Source: Zeimonas sp036675585 (lineage in GTDB: Bacteria > Pseudomonadota > Gammaproteobacteria > Burkholderiales > Burkholderiaceae_E). Taken from it: a DNA stretch of 6,113 nucleotides. Shown in pieces: positions 1-6,113 of the stretch; position 1 is the first letter of the stretch; each line of letters starts with the position of its first letter. The notes beneath the pieces were generated by a model that was not told where the DNA came from, did not search any database, and was given only the letters and a program-made list of their open reading frames with translations. A program made the translations under genes and the position numbers. The stretch covers positions 1 through 6,113 of the forward strand of contig JAKFES010000097.1 of NCBI GenBank assembly GCA_036675585.1, in the 5' to 3' direction.

Positions 1-1227
1 AGCGGCTTGGCCGCGAGCAGCATCACCGCAACGGCCAGCGAACGTCGCGTCGCCCCCGGCGAGGCGCTGCAGCCGCTGATCGACGCCGCCCGGCCCGGCC
101 AGGTGTTTCGCCTGGGCGCGGGCCGGCATGCGGGGCCGGTGCGCATCGACCGCCCGGTATCGTTGATCGGCGAAGACGGCGCCGTGCTCGCGGGCAACGG
201 CCAGGGCAGCGTGGTGCATGTCACCGCACCCGACGTGCGCATCGAGCACCTGGAGATCACCGGCTCCGGCATTGACGTTCCGGCGATGGATTCGGCCGTG
301 CTGCTCGCGCAGACCGCCAAGCGCGCCCGCGTGCGCGGCAACCGGCTCGTCGGCAACCTGTTCGGCGTGTACCTGCACGGAGCGGCCGATTCGATCGTCG
401 AGGACAACGAGATCGTCGGACGCTCGGACCTGCGCCTGTCGGAGGCGGGCAACGGCGTGGCGATCTGGAATGCACCCGGCGCGAAGGTGATCGGCAACAC
501 GATCCGCAACGGCCGCGACGGCATTTTCGTGAAGACGAGCCAGCACAACGTCTTCGCGAACAATACGTTCTCCGACCTGCGTTTCGCGATCCACTACATG
601 TACACGCACGACAGCCGCATCGTCGGCAATCGCTCGCGCGGCAACCACATCGCCTGGGCGATCATGTATTCGGACCGGCTCGAGATCCGCGACAACGTCT
701 CGATCGACGATCGCGACCACGGGCTGATGCTGAACTCGACGAACCTCTCGAAGGTGGTCGGCAACGTCGTGCGCGGTGGAAGCGAGAAATGCGTGTTCGT
801 CTACAACGCCACGCGCAACGAGCTGCTCGAGAACTGGTTCGAGCGCTGCCCGATCGGCATCCATTTCACCGCCGGCTCCGAAGGCAACACGATGAGCGGC
901 AATGCCTTCGTGTCGAACCGCGTCCAGGTGAAGTACGTCGGGACGCGCTTCGTCGACTGGGCGCACGCGGGGCGCGGCAATTACTGGAGCGACAACCCTG
1001 CCTTCGATCTCGACGGCGACGGCATCGCCGATCGTCCGTACCGCCCGAACGACGTGATGGACGGCATCCTGTGGACGCTGCCCGCGGCGAAAGCGCTGCT
1101 CAACAGCCCGGCGGTGCAGATGGTGCGCTGGGCGCAGGCGCGCTTCCCGGCGCTGTACCCGGGCGGCGTCGTCGACAGCGCGCCGCTGATGCGTCCGGCG
1201 CGGATGCCGGCGGATCGACCATCATGA
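1..1227 (+). CDS. nosD: NosD, periplasmic beta-helix copper-delivery protein of NosDFY (5' partial)
   Basis: Periplasmic protein of the NosDFY complex. By family knowledge it takes copper from NosL and hands it to apo-nitrous oxide reductase. The frame is open from base 1, so the true start lies upstream; the TTG at 7 is not a credible start. The first residues (LAASSITATA, then SER) look like the end of a Sec signal peptide, with AxA at residues 10-12 counted from codon 1. Perhaps 15-30 residues are missing compared with family members of about 410-440. Residues about 40-310 are repeated beta-helix coils (CASH/NosD fold) with recurring 'I..N.....GI' units. The end carries the family hallmarks GRGNYWSDN (324-332), DLDGDGIAD (336-344) and a C-terminal segment with FPALYPGG and DSAPLM. 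The stop overlaps the nosF start by ATGA. The identity is secure; the exact start cannot be seen. Confidence 0.95.
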   Translation, partial: SGLAASSITATASERRVAPGEALQPLIDAARPGQVFRLGAGRHAGPVRIDRPVSLIGEDGAVLAGNGQGSVVHVTAPDVRIEHLEITGSGIDVPAMDSAVLLAQTAKRARVRGNRLVGNLFGVYLHGAADSIVEDNEIVGRSDLRLSEAGNGVAIWNAPGAKVIGNTIRNGRDGIFVKTSQHNVFANNTFSDLRFAIHYMYTHDSRIVGNRSRGNHIAWAIMYSDRLEIRDNVSIDDRDHGLMLNSTNLSKVVGNVVRGGSEKCVFVYNATRNELLENWFERCPIGIHFTAGSEGNTMSGNAFVSNRVQVKYVGTRFVDWAHAGRGNYWSDNPAFDLDGDGIADRPYRPNDVMDGILWTLPAAKALLNSPAVQMVRWAQARFPALYPGGVVDSAPLMRPARMPADRPS

Positions 1228-2153
1228 CGATCGCCGAATGGACCGGCGTGACGAAGCGCTACGGCCGGGTGACGGCGGTGCGCGACGTTTCGCTCGCGCT
1301 GCGACCCGGCGAGGCGACCGCGCTCGTCGGCCACAACGGCGCGGGCAAGACGACGCTGATCAAGCTGATGCTCGGCCTCGTTCGACCTTCGGACGGCGAA
1401 GTGCGCGTGCTCGGCGTCGATCCGGCCGGCGCGCGTGGCGCCGAGGCGCGGCGCGACCTCGGTTTCCTGCCCGAGAACGTGGCGTTCCACGGCGCGCTGA
1501 CCGGCCGCGAATCGATGGCGTTCTACGCGCGGCTCAAGGGCCGGCCCGCGCGCGCGAACGCCGAGTTGCTCGAGCGCGTGGGCATCGCGCACGCCGCCGA
1601 CCGGCGCGTGGGCACCTATTCGAAAGGCATGCGCCAGCGGCTCGGCATCGCGCAGGCGCTGATCGGCGCGCCGCGCCTGCTGCTGTTCGACGAGCCGACG
1701 AGCGGGCTCGACCCGGCTTCGCGCGCCGAGGTCTACGAGACGATCGACGCGCTGCGCGCAAGCGGCGCGACCGTGCTCGTCTCGACGCACGCGCTCGAGG
1801 AAATCGAACGTCGCGTCGATCGCGCGGCGATCGTCCATCGCGGCCGGCTGATCGCCGCCGGAACGCTCGACGAATTGCGGCATGGCGCACAGGCGCGGCT
1901 CGAGCTGCGCCTGCGCGTGCGCGCGTGCTCGACGTCGACCGTGCTGTCCCGCCTGCCGGCGGCGGTGCGCTGCGTCGAACGCGGCACCGACTCGCTGACG
2001 CTGCTCGCGCCGCTCGACGAAAAGATGCCGGTGCTGCGCGCGATCGCCGCGCTCGGCGAACTCGTCGAGGACGTCGACCTCGAGGCGCCCGGACTGCAGC
2101 AGCTGTACCGCCAGTGGGTCGACGCCGACGTCGAGGAGGAACCGGCACCGTGA
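1224..2153 (+). CDS. nosF: NosF, cytoplasmic ABC ATPase of the NosDFY copper-maturation transporter
   Basis: A 309-residue ABC ATPase that powers NosDFY. Hydrolysis in the cytoplasm drives changes in NosY and NosD needed for copper-site assembly of NosZ. Visible motifs in order are Walker A GHNGAGKTT (residues 36-44), a Q-loop region FLPEN with Glu84 where many ABC ATPases have Gln, signature YSKGMRQRLG (132-141), Walker B LLLFDE (152-157), D-loop SGLD (160-163) and H-loop His189 in STHALEE. The C-terminal 85 or so residues after the ATPase core are an extension seen in this subfamily. The ATG at 1224 is chosen because the protein begins MTIAEWTGVTKRYG, as ABC domains do, and because it overlaps the nosD stop (ATGA). 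The Shine-Dalgarno is weak (GGCGGA, 1209-1214). The frame is open further upstream, back to at least 789, but that stretch is out-of-frame nosD. Its place between nosD and nosY separates it from other drug or polysaccharide ABC ATPases. Confidence 0.96.
   Translation: MTIAEWTGVTKRYGRVTAVRDVSLALRPGEATALVGHNGAGKTTLIKLMLGLVRPSDGEVRVLGVDPAGARGAEARRDLGFLPENVAFHGALTGRESMAFYARLKGRPARANAELLERVGIAHAADRRVGTYSKGMRQRLGIAQALIGAPRLLLFDEPTSGLDPASRAEVYETIDALRASGATVLVSTHALEEIERRVDRAAIVHRGRLIAAGTLDELRHGAQARLELRLRVRACSTSTVLSRLPAAVRCVERGTDSLTLLAPLDEKMPVLRAIAALGELVEDVDLEAPGLQQLYRQWVDADVEEEPAP
2134..2139 (+). promoter_or_regulatory. Strong ribosome binding site for nosY
   Basis: A perfect AGGAGG core lies inside the last codons of nosF, 10 bases before the GTG at 2150. 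It supports GTG as the nosY start even though it is a non-ATG codon. In nosF the stretch encodes part of the acidic VEEEP tail. Confidence 0.75.
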
Positions 2154-2974
2154 GCGCCTGGACGATCGCCGCGCACGAAGTGCGCATCGGGCTGCGCAAC
2201 CGGTGGGCGGTCGCCACCACGCTGGTGCTCGCCGCGCTCGCGCTGTCGCTCGCGCTGCTCGGCAGCGCGCCCACCGGCGTCGTGAAGGCCGATCCGCTCG
2301 CCGTCGTCGTCGTGAGCCTGTCGAGCCTCACGATCCTGCTGATCCCGCTGATCGCGCTGATGCTGTCGTTCGACGCGATCGTCGGCGAGCACGAACGCGG
2401 GACGCTCGCGCTGCTGCTGTCGTATCCGGTGTCGCGCTGGCAGGTCGTCGTCGGCAAGATCCTCGGCCAGACGACGATCCTCGGATTCGCGACGGCCATC
2501 GGCTACGGCGCGGCGGCGGGCGCGCTGTGGTACGCGCGCAATCCGGTGCAGCCCGCGTGGGGCGCGTATGCGGCGATGGTCGCCACGTCGATCCTGCTCG
2601 GGGCGAGCTTCGTCGCGCTCGGATGCCTGGCGAGCAGCCTCGTTCGCGAGCGCGCGACCGCCGCGGGCATCGCCGTCGGCATCTGGCTCTTCTTCCTGCT
2701 GCTCTACGACACGGCGCTGCTCGGCATCCTCGTCGCCGACCAGGGCCGACTTGTCGACCGGGCCGTGCTCGATGCGCTGCTGCTGCTCAATCCGGCCGAT
2801 GCGTATCGGCTGTTCAACATGAATGCGAGCGAAGCGGTGTCGGTATACAGCGGAATGGCGGGCCCCGGCGACGCGAGTTCGCTGCCGGTGGGCGTGCTGC
2901 TCGCTGCGCTCGCCGCGTGGGCGATCGTTCCGATGCTCGCCGCGATCGCCGTTTTCCGGCGGAGGGCCGTATGA
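2150..2974 (+). CDS. nosY: NosY, ABC-2 type membrane permease of NosDFY
   Basis: A 274-residue inner-membrane subunit that dimerises, binds NosF on the cytoplasmic side and carries NosD on the periplasmic side. Six hydrophobic segments are visible at about residues 20-38, 50-74, 105-128, 138-163, 170-196 and 246-268. Between the second and third lies GEHERGTLALLLSYPVSR (79-96), the coupling region typical of ABC-2 permeases of this type. The periplasmic stretch between the fifth and sixth segments (about 197-245) contains NPADAYRLFNMN and is the likely NosD docking region. The start is GTG, overlapping the nosF TGA stop (GTGA) and preceded by an excellent Shine-Dalgarno. The stop overlaps the nosL ATG. 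The length and six-segment layout match the family. Without its neighbours it would be called only an ABC-2 permease; the context makes it NosY. Confidence 0.95.
   Translation: MSAWTIAAHEVRIGLRNRWAVATTLVLAALALSLALLGSAPTGVVKADPLAVVVVSLSSLTILLIPLIALMLSFDAIVGEHERGTLALLLSYPVSRWQVVVGKILGQTTILGFATAIGYGAAAGALWYARNPVQPAWGAYAAMVATSILLGASFVALGCLASSLVRERATAAGIAVGIWLFFLLLYDTALLGILVADQGRLVDRAVLDALLLLNPADAYRLFNMNASEAVSVYSGMAGPGDASSLPVGVLLAALAAWAIVPMLAAIAVFRRRAV
2961..2966 (+). promoter_or_regulatory. Ribosome binding site for nosL
   Basis: GGAGGG sits in the final codons of nosY, 4 bases before the nosL ATG at 2971. The spacing is a little short but the match is good, and it supports translation starting at the stop-start overlap. 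Confidence 0.6.
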
Positions 2975-3585
2975 GAAGGAGGCTGGTTTCGTTCGCACTG
3001 GCGGCGGCGCTGGCCGGCGGCGGTCTGGCGGGGTGCGACCGCGCGTCGACGAAGGCGGCCGCGCCGTCGCCGACCGAGGTGCTCGCCGAGGCGACCGGGT
3101 ATTACTGCGGAATGCTGCTGGTCGATCACGAGGGACCGAAAGGACAGATCCATCTCGCCGGCCGCGACGAACCGGTGTGGTTCTCTTCGGTGCGCGACAC
3201 GATCGCGTTCCTGCGCCTGCCGGAAGAGCCGCGCGACATCACCGCGGTCTACGTCAACGACATGGGCCGCTCGAAGGACTGGGCGCAACCCGACGCCGGC
3301 GCGTGGGTCGACGCGCGCCAGGCGTGGTTCGTCCTCGACAGCGAGCGGCACGGCGGCATGGGCGCACCCGAGGCGGTCCCGTTCGCCGATCGAAGCGCCG
3401 CGCAATCGTTCCAGTCGCGCTACGGGGGCCAACTCGCCCGGCTCGACGAGATCCCCGACGCGTACGTGCTCGGCCCGGTCGCCGCGGCCGGCGACGCGCA
3501 GCATGCGCAACGCGAGCAGGCGCCGCCGGGGTCATCCGCGTCCGATCCGCAGCGCCCGGCGCCGCATTCGACCGGGGGGCATTGA
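2971..3585 (+). CDS. nosL: NosL, Cu(I)-binding lipoprotein metallochaperone
   Basis: A 204-residue lipoprotein that, by family knowledge, binds Cu(I) in the periplasm and donates it to NosD. The N-terminus MRRR is followed by a hydrophobic stretch and a lipobox LAGC with Cys22 as the lipidation site. The next residue is Asp23; Asp at +2 is an inner-membrane retention signal in enterics, so inner-membrane anchoring is possible. The mature domain has the CGM motif (Cys46, Met48) expected for copper binding, FSS (71-73) after the conserved VW, NDMG (96-99) and the late GGMGAPEAVPF block (128-138), whose Met130 is another candidate ligand. The core ends near residue 170. After it comes a low-complexity tail of about 34 residues rich in Ala, Pro, Ser and Gln, with His178, His199 and His204. 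The ATG overlaps the nosY stop. The family identity is firm; the role of the tail is unknown. Confidence 0.95.
   Translation: MRRRLVSFALAAALAGGGLAGCDRASTKAAAPSPTEVLAEATGYYCGMLLVDHEGPKGQIHLAGRDEPVWFSSVRDTIAFLRLPEEPRDITAVYVNDMGRSKDWAQPDAGAWVDARQAWFVLDSERHGGMGAPEAVPFADRSAAQSFQSRYGGQLARLDEIPDAYVLGPVAAAGDAQHAQREQAPPGSSASDPQRPAPHSTGGH
3574..3579 (+). promoter_or_regulatory. Weak ribosome binding site for nosX
   Basis: A run of six G (GGGGGG) lies 7 bases before the GTG at 3587. It is a poor Shine-Dalgarno, but it sits where re-initiation after the nosL stop (3583-3585) would need it. Confidence 0.4.
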
Positions 3586-3586
3586 A

Positions 3587-4615
3587 GTGGAACACGTCCT
3601 CGAGAAGGCGAACCCGGCGCCGCGGCGCCGGTTCCTGTCGGTGGCCGCCGCGGCCGCTGCGTGCGCAGCGATGCCGGTCGTGCGCGCGTCGAGCGCGGCA
3701 CCGGTCGTCTGGAAGGGCAGCGCGCTCGGCGCGCTGGCGTCGATCACGCTCGCGCATCCCGATCGCGCGCACGCGCAGGCGGCGCTCGGACGCTGCGTCG
3801 ACGAGCTCGAACGGCTCGAGCGCGTGTTCAGCCTGTACCGGCCCGATTCGGCCCTGTCGCGGCTGAACGCGGCCGGCGCGCTGGCGGCACCTCCGGCCGA
3901 GCTCGTCGAACTGCTTTCGCGTTCGCTCGCGCTCGCCCGTGCGAGCGACGGCGCCTTCGACCCGACGATCCAGCCGCTGTATCGGCTCTACGCCGGGCAT
4001 TTCGCCGCGCCGGGCGCCGCGCCCGAAGGTCCGTCGCAGGCGGCGATCGGAGAAGCGCTTCGCGTCGTCGATTTCCGTGCGGTGCGCGTCGATTCGGCGC
4101 GCATCGATTTCGCCCGCCGCGGCATGGCGCTCACGCTCAACGGCATTGCGCAGGGATACGTCACCGATCGCGTCGCCGACCTGCTGCGCGGCGCCGGCTT
4201 TCGCCACGTGCTGATCGACCTCGGCGAGGCGCGTGCGGCGGGGCGCCGGGCCGACGGGCGGGCCTGGATCGCCACCGTCGCCGATCCCGCGCGGCCGTCG
4301 CGCACGCTGATCGAGCTCGCGCTCGGCGATTCGCCGGGGCAGGTGCCCGCGCTCGCCACATCGGCCGGTGCGGGCACGCGCTTCGGCAGCGACCCGCGCC
4401 AGCACCATCTGCTCGATCCGCGCACCGGGCGCAGCGCCAACCACCATGCCGCCGTATCGGTCGGCGCGGCGAGTGCGACGATCGCCGACGGACTGTCGAC
4501 CGCGCTGTCGATCGTCGAGCCCGCGCGCGCGGCGACGCTGCTGGCGGTGCATCCTTCGGCGCGTGCGTATTTCGTGGGCAACGACGGGAGCGTCGACGTG
4601 CTGCCGCGGTCCTGA
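3587..4615 (+). CDS. nosX: NosX, Tat-exported FAD:protein FMN transferase (ApbE family)
   Basis: A 342-residue ApbE-family flavin transferase. By family knowledge it moves FMN from FAD onto a Thr of the NosR flavin domain in the periplasm, which supports electron flow to NosZ. The GTG at 3587 is chosen because it lies one base after the nosL stop and puts the twin-arginine motif PRRRFLS at residues 12-18. An Ala-rich hydrophobic run and likely cleavage near ASSA (34-37) follow. ApbE landmarks are FDPT (125-128), NGIAQGYVTDRVADLL (185-200), IDLGE (210-214), HLLDPRTG (274-281) and the Mg-binding ADGLSTAL (300-307) with Asp301 and Thr305. The IDLGE stretch differs from the GGD/E form of many ApbE proteins. 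Length is normal for the family. ApbE proteins also flavinylate RnfG or NqrC, but the position at the end of the nos module makes NosR the likely target. Confidence 0.93.
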   Translation: MEHVLEKANPAPRRRFLSVAAAAAACAAMPVVRASSAAPVVWKGSALGALASITLAHPDRAHAQAALGRCVDELERLERVFSLYRPDSALSRLNAAGALAAPPAELVELLSRSLALARASDGAFDPTIQPLYRLYAGHFAAPGAAPEGPSQAAIGEALRVVDFRAVRVDSARIDFARRGMALTLNGIAQGYVTDRVADLLRGAGFRHVLIDLGEARAAGRRADGRAWIATVADPARPSRTLIELALGDSPGQVPALATSAGAGTRFGSDPRQHHLLDPRTGRSANHHAAVSVGAASATIADGLSTALSIVEPARAATLLAVHPSARAYFVGNDGSVDVLPRS

Positions 4616-4642
4616 CGGCGCGCCGCGACGGCGCGCGTCGCG
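4616..4642 (+). repeat. GC-rich inverted repeats just after nosX
   Basis: Two overlapping symmetrical stretches follow the nosX stop directly. CGGCGCGCCG (4616-4625) is a perfect 10-base palindrome. CGCGACG (4624-4630) and CGTCGCG (4636-4642) form a perfect 7-bp stem around a 5-base loop. No T-run follows, so this is not a standard intrinsic terminator. It could slow polymerase, stabilise the 3' end of the nos message or be chance in GC-rich DNA. Confidence 0.4.
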
Positions 4643-4661
4643 CAGGTACACTTCCCGGCCA

Positions 4662-6113
4662 GTGTCGTCGCGTCCCATCCTCCAGGTCTTCGGCAATCGC
4701 CGCATCGCGGCGATGTTGCTGCTCGGTTTCGCCAGCGGGCTGCCGCTCGCACTGTCGGCGGGAACGCTGCAGGCGTGGCTGACCGTCGAAGGCCTCGATG
4801 TGCGAACGATCGGGTTCTTCGCGCTCGCCGGGCTGCCGTACACGTTCAAGTTCGTCTGGGCGCCGCTCGCCGACCGCTTCGAGCCGCCGCTGCTCGGCCG
4901 GCGGCGCGGCTGGCTGTTCGTCACGCAGCTTGCGCTCGCCGCATCGTGCTTCGTGATGGCGACGCTCGACCCGCGCGTCTCCGTGTACGCGGTCGGTGCC
5001 TGTGCGGTCGCCATCGCGTTCCTGTCCGCATCGCAGGACATCGTCTTCGATGCGTATCGCACCGACCTGCTGCCCGACGAGGAGCGCGGCGCCGGCGCCG
5101 CGGTGTCGGTGCTCGGCTACCGGATCGCGATGCTCGTCTCGGGCGGCTTTGCGCTGATCCTCGCCGACCAGTGGCTCGGCTGGCCGTGGATGTTCCGCTC
5201 GATGGGGATGCTGTTCGGTGCACTGTCGCTCGTCACGCTGTGGGCGCCCGCGGTGCCGAAAGCGGCCGCGCTCGCCAGCGGCGTGCGCGCCGAGCTGGTC
5301 GGCTTCGTCGCGATGCTCGGCGCCGGGCTGGCCGCGTTCTGGCTGCTGCGACAGTTGCCGTGGCAGTGGCTCGGCAGCGGACGCTTCGCTTCGCTCGCCG
5401 CCGACACGCTCATGCTCGTGCTCGCCTGCGTGGCGGCGCTGCACGCCGCGCGCCGCGCCGGCTTTCCGTCGTTTCTCGCACCGTGGGACGCGTTCTTCCG
5501 CCGCGATCGCGCGGTGGCGCTGCTCGCGATGATCGTCCTGTACAAGCTCGGCGACGCGTTCGCCGGCAGCCTGTCGACGACCTTCCTCATTCGCGGCGCC
5601 GGATTCACGCCGACCGAGGTCGGCGCCGTCAACAAGGTGCTCGGACTCGCCGCGACGATCGTCGGCGCGCTGCTCGGCGGCGCATGGCTCGCGAAGCGGC
5701 CCCTGTACGCGTCGCTGATGTTGTTCGGCGTCCTGCAGGCGGTGTCGAACTTCGGCTACTGGCTGCTGTCGATCTGGCCGAAGAGCTACACGCTGATGGC
5801 CACCGCGATCGGTTTCGAGAACCTGTGCGGCGGGATGGGCACTGCGGCCTTCGTCGCGTTCCTGATGGCGCTGACCGACCGGCGCTTCTCGGCGGCGCAA
5901 TACGCACTGCTCTCGGCGCTCGCGGCGGTCGGGCGCGTGTACGTCGGACCCGTCTCGGGCGTCTACGTCGACGCGTTCGGCTGGCCTTCGTTCTTCGTGT
6001 TCTCGGTGGCGGCGGCGCTGCCCGGGCTCGTGCTGCTGCGTGTTCTGCGGCGCCACGTGCGCGCACTCGACGCGGTGAGCGACGCCGTCGCAGCCGACTC
6101 AGCGACCGCGCCG
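4662..6113 (+). CDS. ampG: AmpG-family MFS transporter (muropeptide permease-like), 3' end open
   Basis: At least 484 residues with no stop before the window ends. AmpG proteins import anhydromuropeptides from the periplasm across the inner membrane for cell-wall recycling, and can affect AmpC beta-lactamase induction. The match rests on characteristic stretches: GFASGLPLALSAGTLQAWL (22-40), GLPYTFKFVWAPLADRF (57-73), LGRRRGWL (78-85), SQDIVFDAYRTDLLP (124-138) and EERG (140-143), then ENLCGGMGTAAFVAFLMALT (386-405) and DRRFSAAQYALLSAL (406-420). About a dozen hydrophobic segments are visible. After residue 460 the sequence becomes a polar Ala/Asp-rich tail, so the stop is probably near. GTG at 4662 is preferred because it keeps the conserved NRRIAAMLLLGF; an in-frame ATG at 4713 would cut into it. 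No good Shine-Dalgarno is seen. The substrate is inferred from the family; several paralogues in these bacteria have untested substrates. Confidence 0.88.
   Translation, partial: MSSRPILQVFGNRRIAAMLLLGFASGLPLALSAGTLQAWLTVEGLDVRTIGFFALAGLPYTFKFVWAPLADRFEPPLLGRRRGWLFVTQLALAASCFVMATLDPRVSVYAVGACAVAIAFLSASQDIVFDAYRTDLLPDEERGAGAAVSVLGYRIAMLVSGGFALILADQWLGWPWMFRSMGMLFGALSLVTLWAPAVPKAAALASGVRAELVGFVAMLGAGLAAFWLLRQLPWQWLGSGRFASLAADTLMLVLACVAALHAARRAGFPSFLAPWDAFFRRDRAVALLAMIVLYKLGDAFAGSLSTTFLIRGAGFTPTEVGAVNKVLGLAATIVGALLGGAWLAKRPLYASLMLFGVLQAVSNFGYWLLSIWPKSYTLMATAIGFENLCGGMGTAAFVAFLMALTDRRFSAAQYALLSALAAVGRVYVGPVSGVYVDAFGWPSFFVFSVAAALPGLVLLRVLRRHVRALDAVSDAVAADSATAP

Noticed and set aside
7..9. TTG as the start codon of nosD
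   Set aside because: The frame continues to base 1 and the residues there look like the end of a signal peptide, so the gene begins upstream of the window.
163..176. TTGAT half-site resembling an FNR/NNR box
   Set aside because: The second half (GAAGA) does not match ATCAA, and the site is inside nosD coding sequence, not before a gene.
789..1223. Upstream extension of the nosF frame that could suggest a longer NosF
   Set aside because: The extra 145 codons are Arg-rich and read through nosD in another frame. The ABC domain starts right after the ATG at 1224.
4616..4642. Intrinsic (Rho-independent) terminator for the nos operon
   Set aside because: Good hairpins exist but the following bases (CAGGTACACTT) lack a T-run, so the sequence supports only an inverted repeat.
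3254..5062. Long open frame of about 600 codons on the - strand, opposite nosL, nosX and ampG
   Set aside because: Its product is Arg/Ala/Gly-rich with no recognisable motif, and it lies opposite three well-supported genes. Long antisense frames are expected in DNA this GC rich.
4161..6056. Open frame of about 630 codons on the - strand, opposite nosX and ampG
   Set aside because: The product is a low-complexity Arg/Glu/Gln/His-rich string typical of the reverse complement of a GC-rich membrane-protein gene. The + strand frame shows clear AmpG motifs.
1..6113. A previously undescribed system, mobile element, CRISPR array or RNA gene
   Set aside because: Every stretch over 50 bases is covered by recognised genes on the + strand. 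I saw no direct repeat array, transposase, tRNA-like fold or att-like duplication.

Overview
This window carries the distal half of a nitrous oxide reductase (nos) maturation operon, followed by the start of an AmpG-family membrane transporter gene. All genes are on the + strand and tightly packed. The DNA is very GC rich (roughly 70 percent by eye, not counted), with strong G/C bias at third codon positions. The gene order nosD-nosF-nosY-nosL-nosX(apbE) and the residue patterns suggest a denitrifying or N2O-respiring betaproteobacterium, most likely Burkholderiales (Burkholderia-like). The species cannot be fixed from the sequence alone.

Layout. Positions 1-1227 hold nosD (periplasmic beta-helix protein, 5' end cut by the window edge). 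nosF (ABC ATPase) is at 1224-2153, nosY (ABC-2 permease) at 2150-2974, nosL (copper-binding lipoprotein) at 2971-3585 and nosX (Tat-exported FMN transferase of the ApbE family) at 3587-4615. The first four genes overlap by 4 bases each (ATGA, GTGA, ATGA) and nosX starts one base after the nosL stop, so the module looks like one translationally coupled transcript. A 46-base gap with GC-rich inverted repeats (4616-4661) separates it from an AmpG-like MFS gene (4662 onward), which is still open at the end of the window. The nitrous oxide reductase gene nosZ, and probably nosR, would be expected just upstream of position 1.

How the genes work together (family knowledge). NosL is an outer-face lipoprotein that binds Cu(I). 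NosD docks on the NosFY ABC transporter in the inner membrane, receives copper from NosL and passes it to apo-NosZ for assembly of its copper centres, driven by ATP hydrolysis in NosF. NosX transfers FMN covalently to the periplasmic flavin domain of NosR, the electron-donating membrane protein. The AmpG-like protein belongs to the muropeptide permease family used in cell-wall recycling and has no known role in N2O respiration, so its position is probably just adjacency.

I found no mobile element, tRNA, rRNA or CRISPR array, and no wholly new system. The second-look points are details: a Met/His ladder on the NosD beta-helix, a calcium-loop-like motif in NosD, a Glu in the NosF Q-loop position, a His/Pro-containing tail on NosL, a variant ApbE motif in NosX, and the ampG junction.
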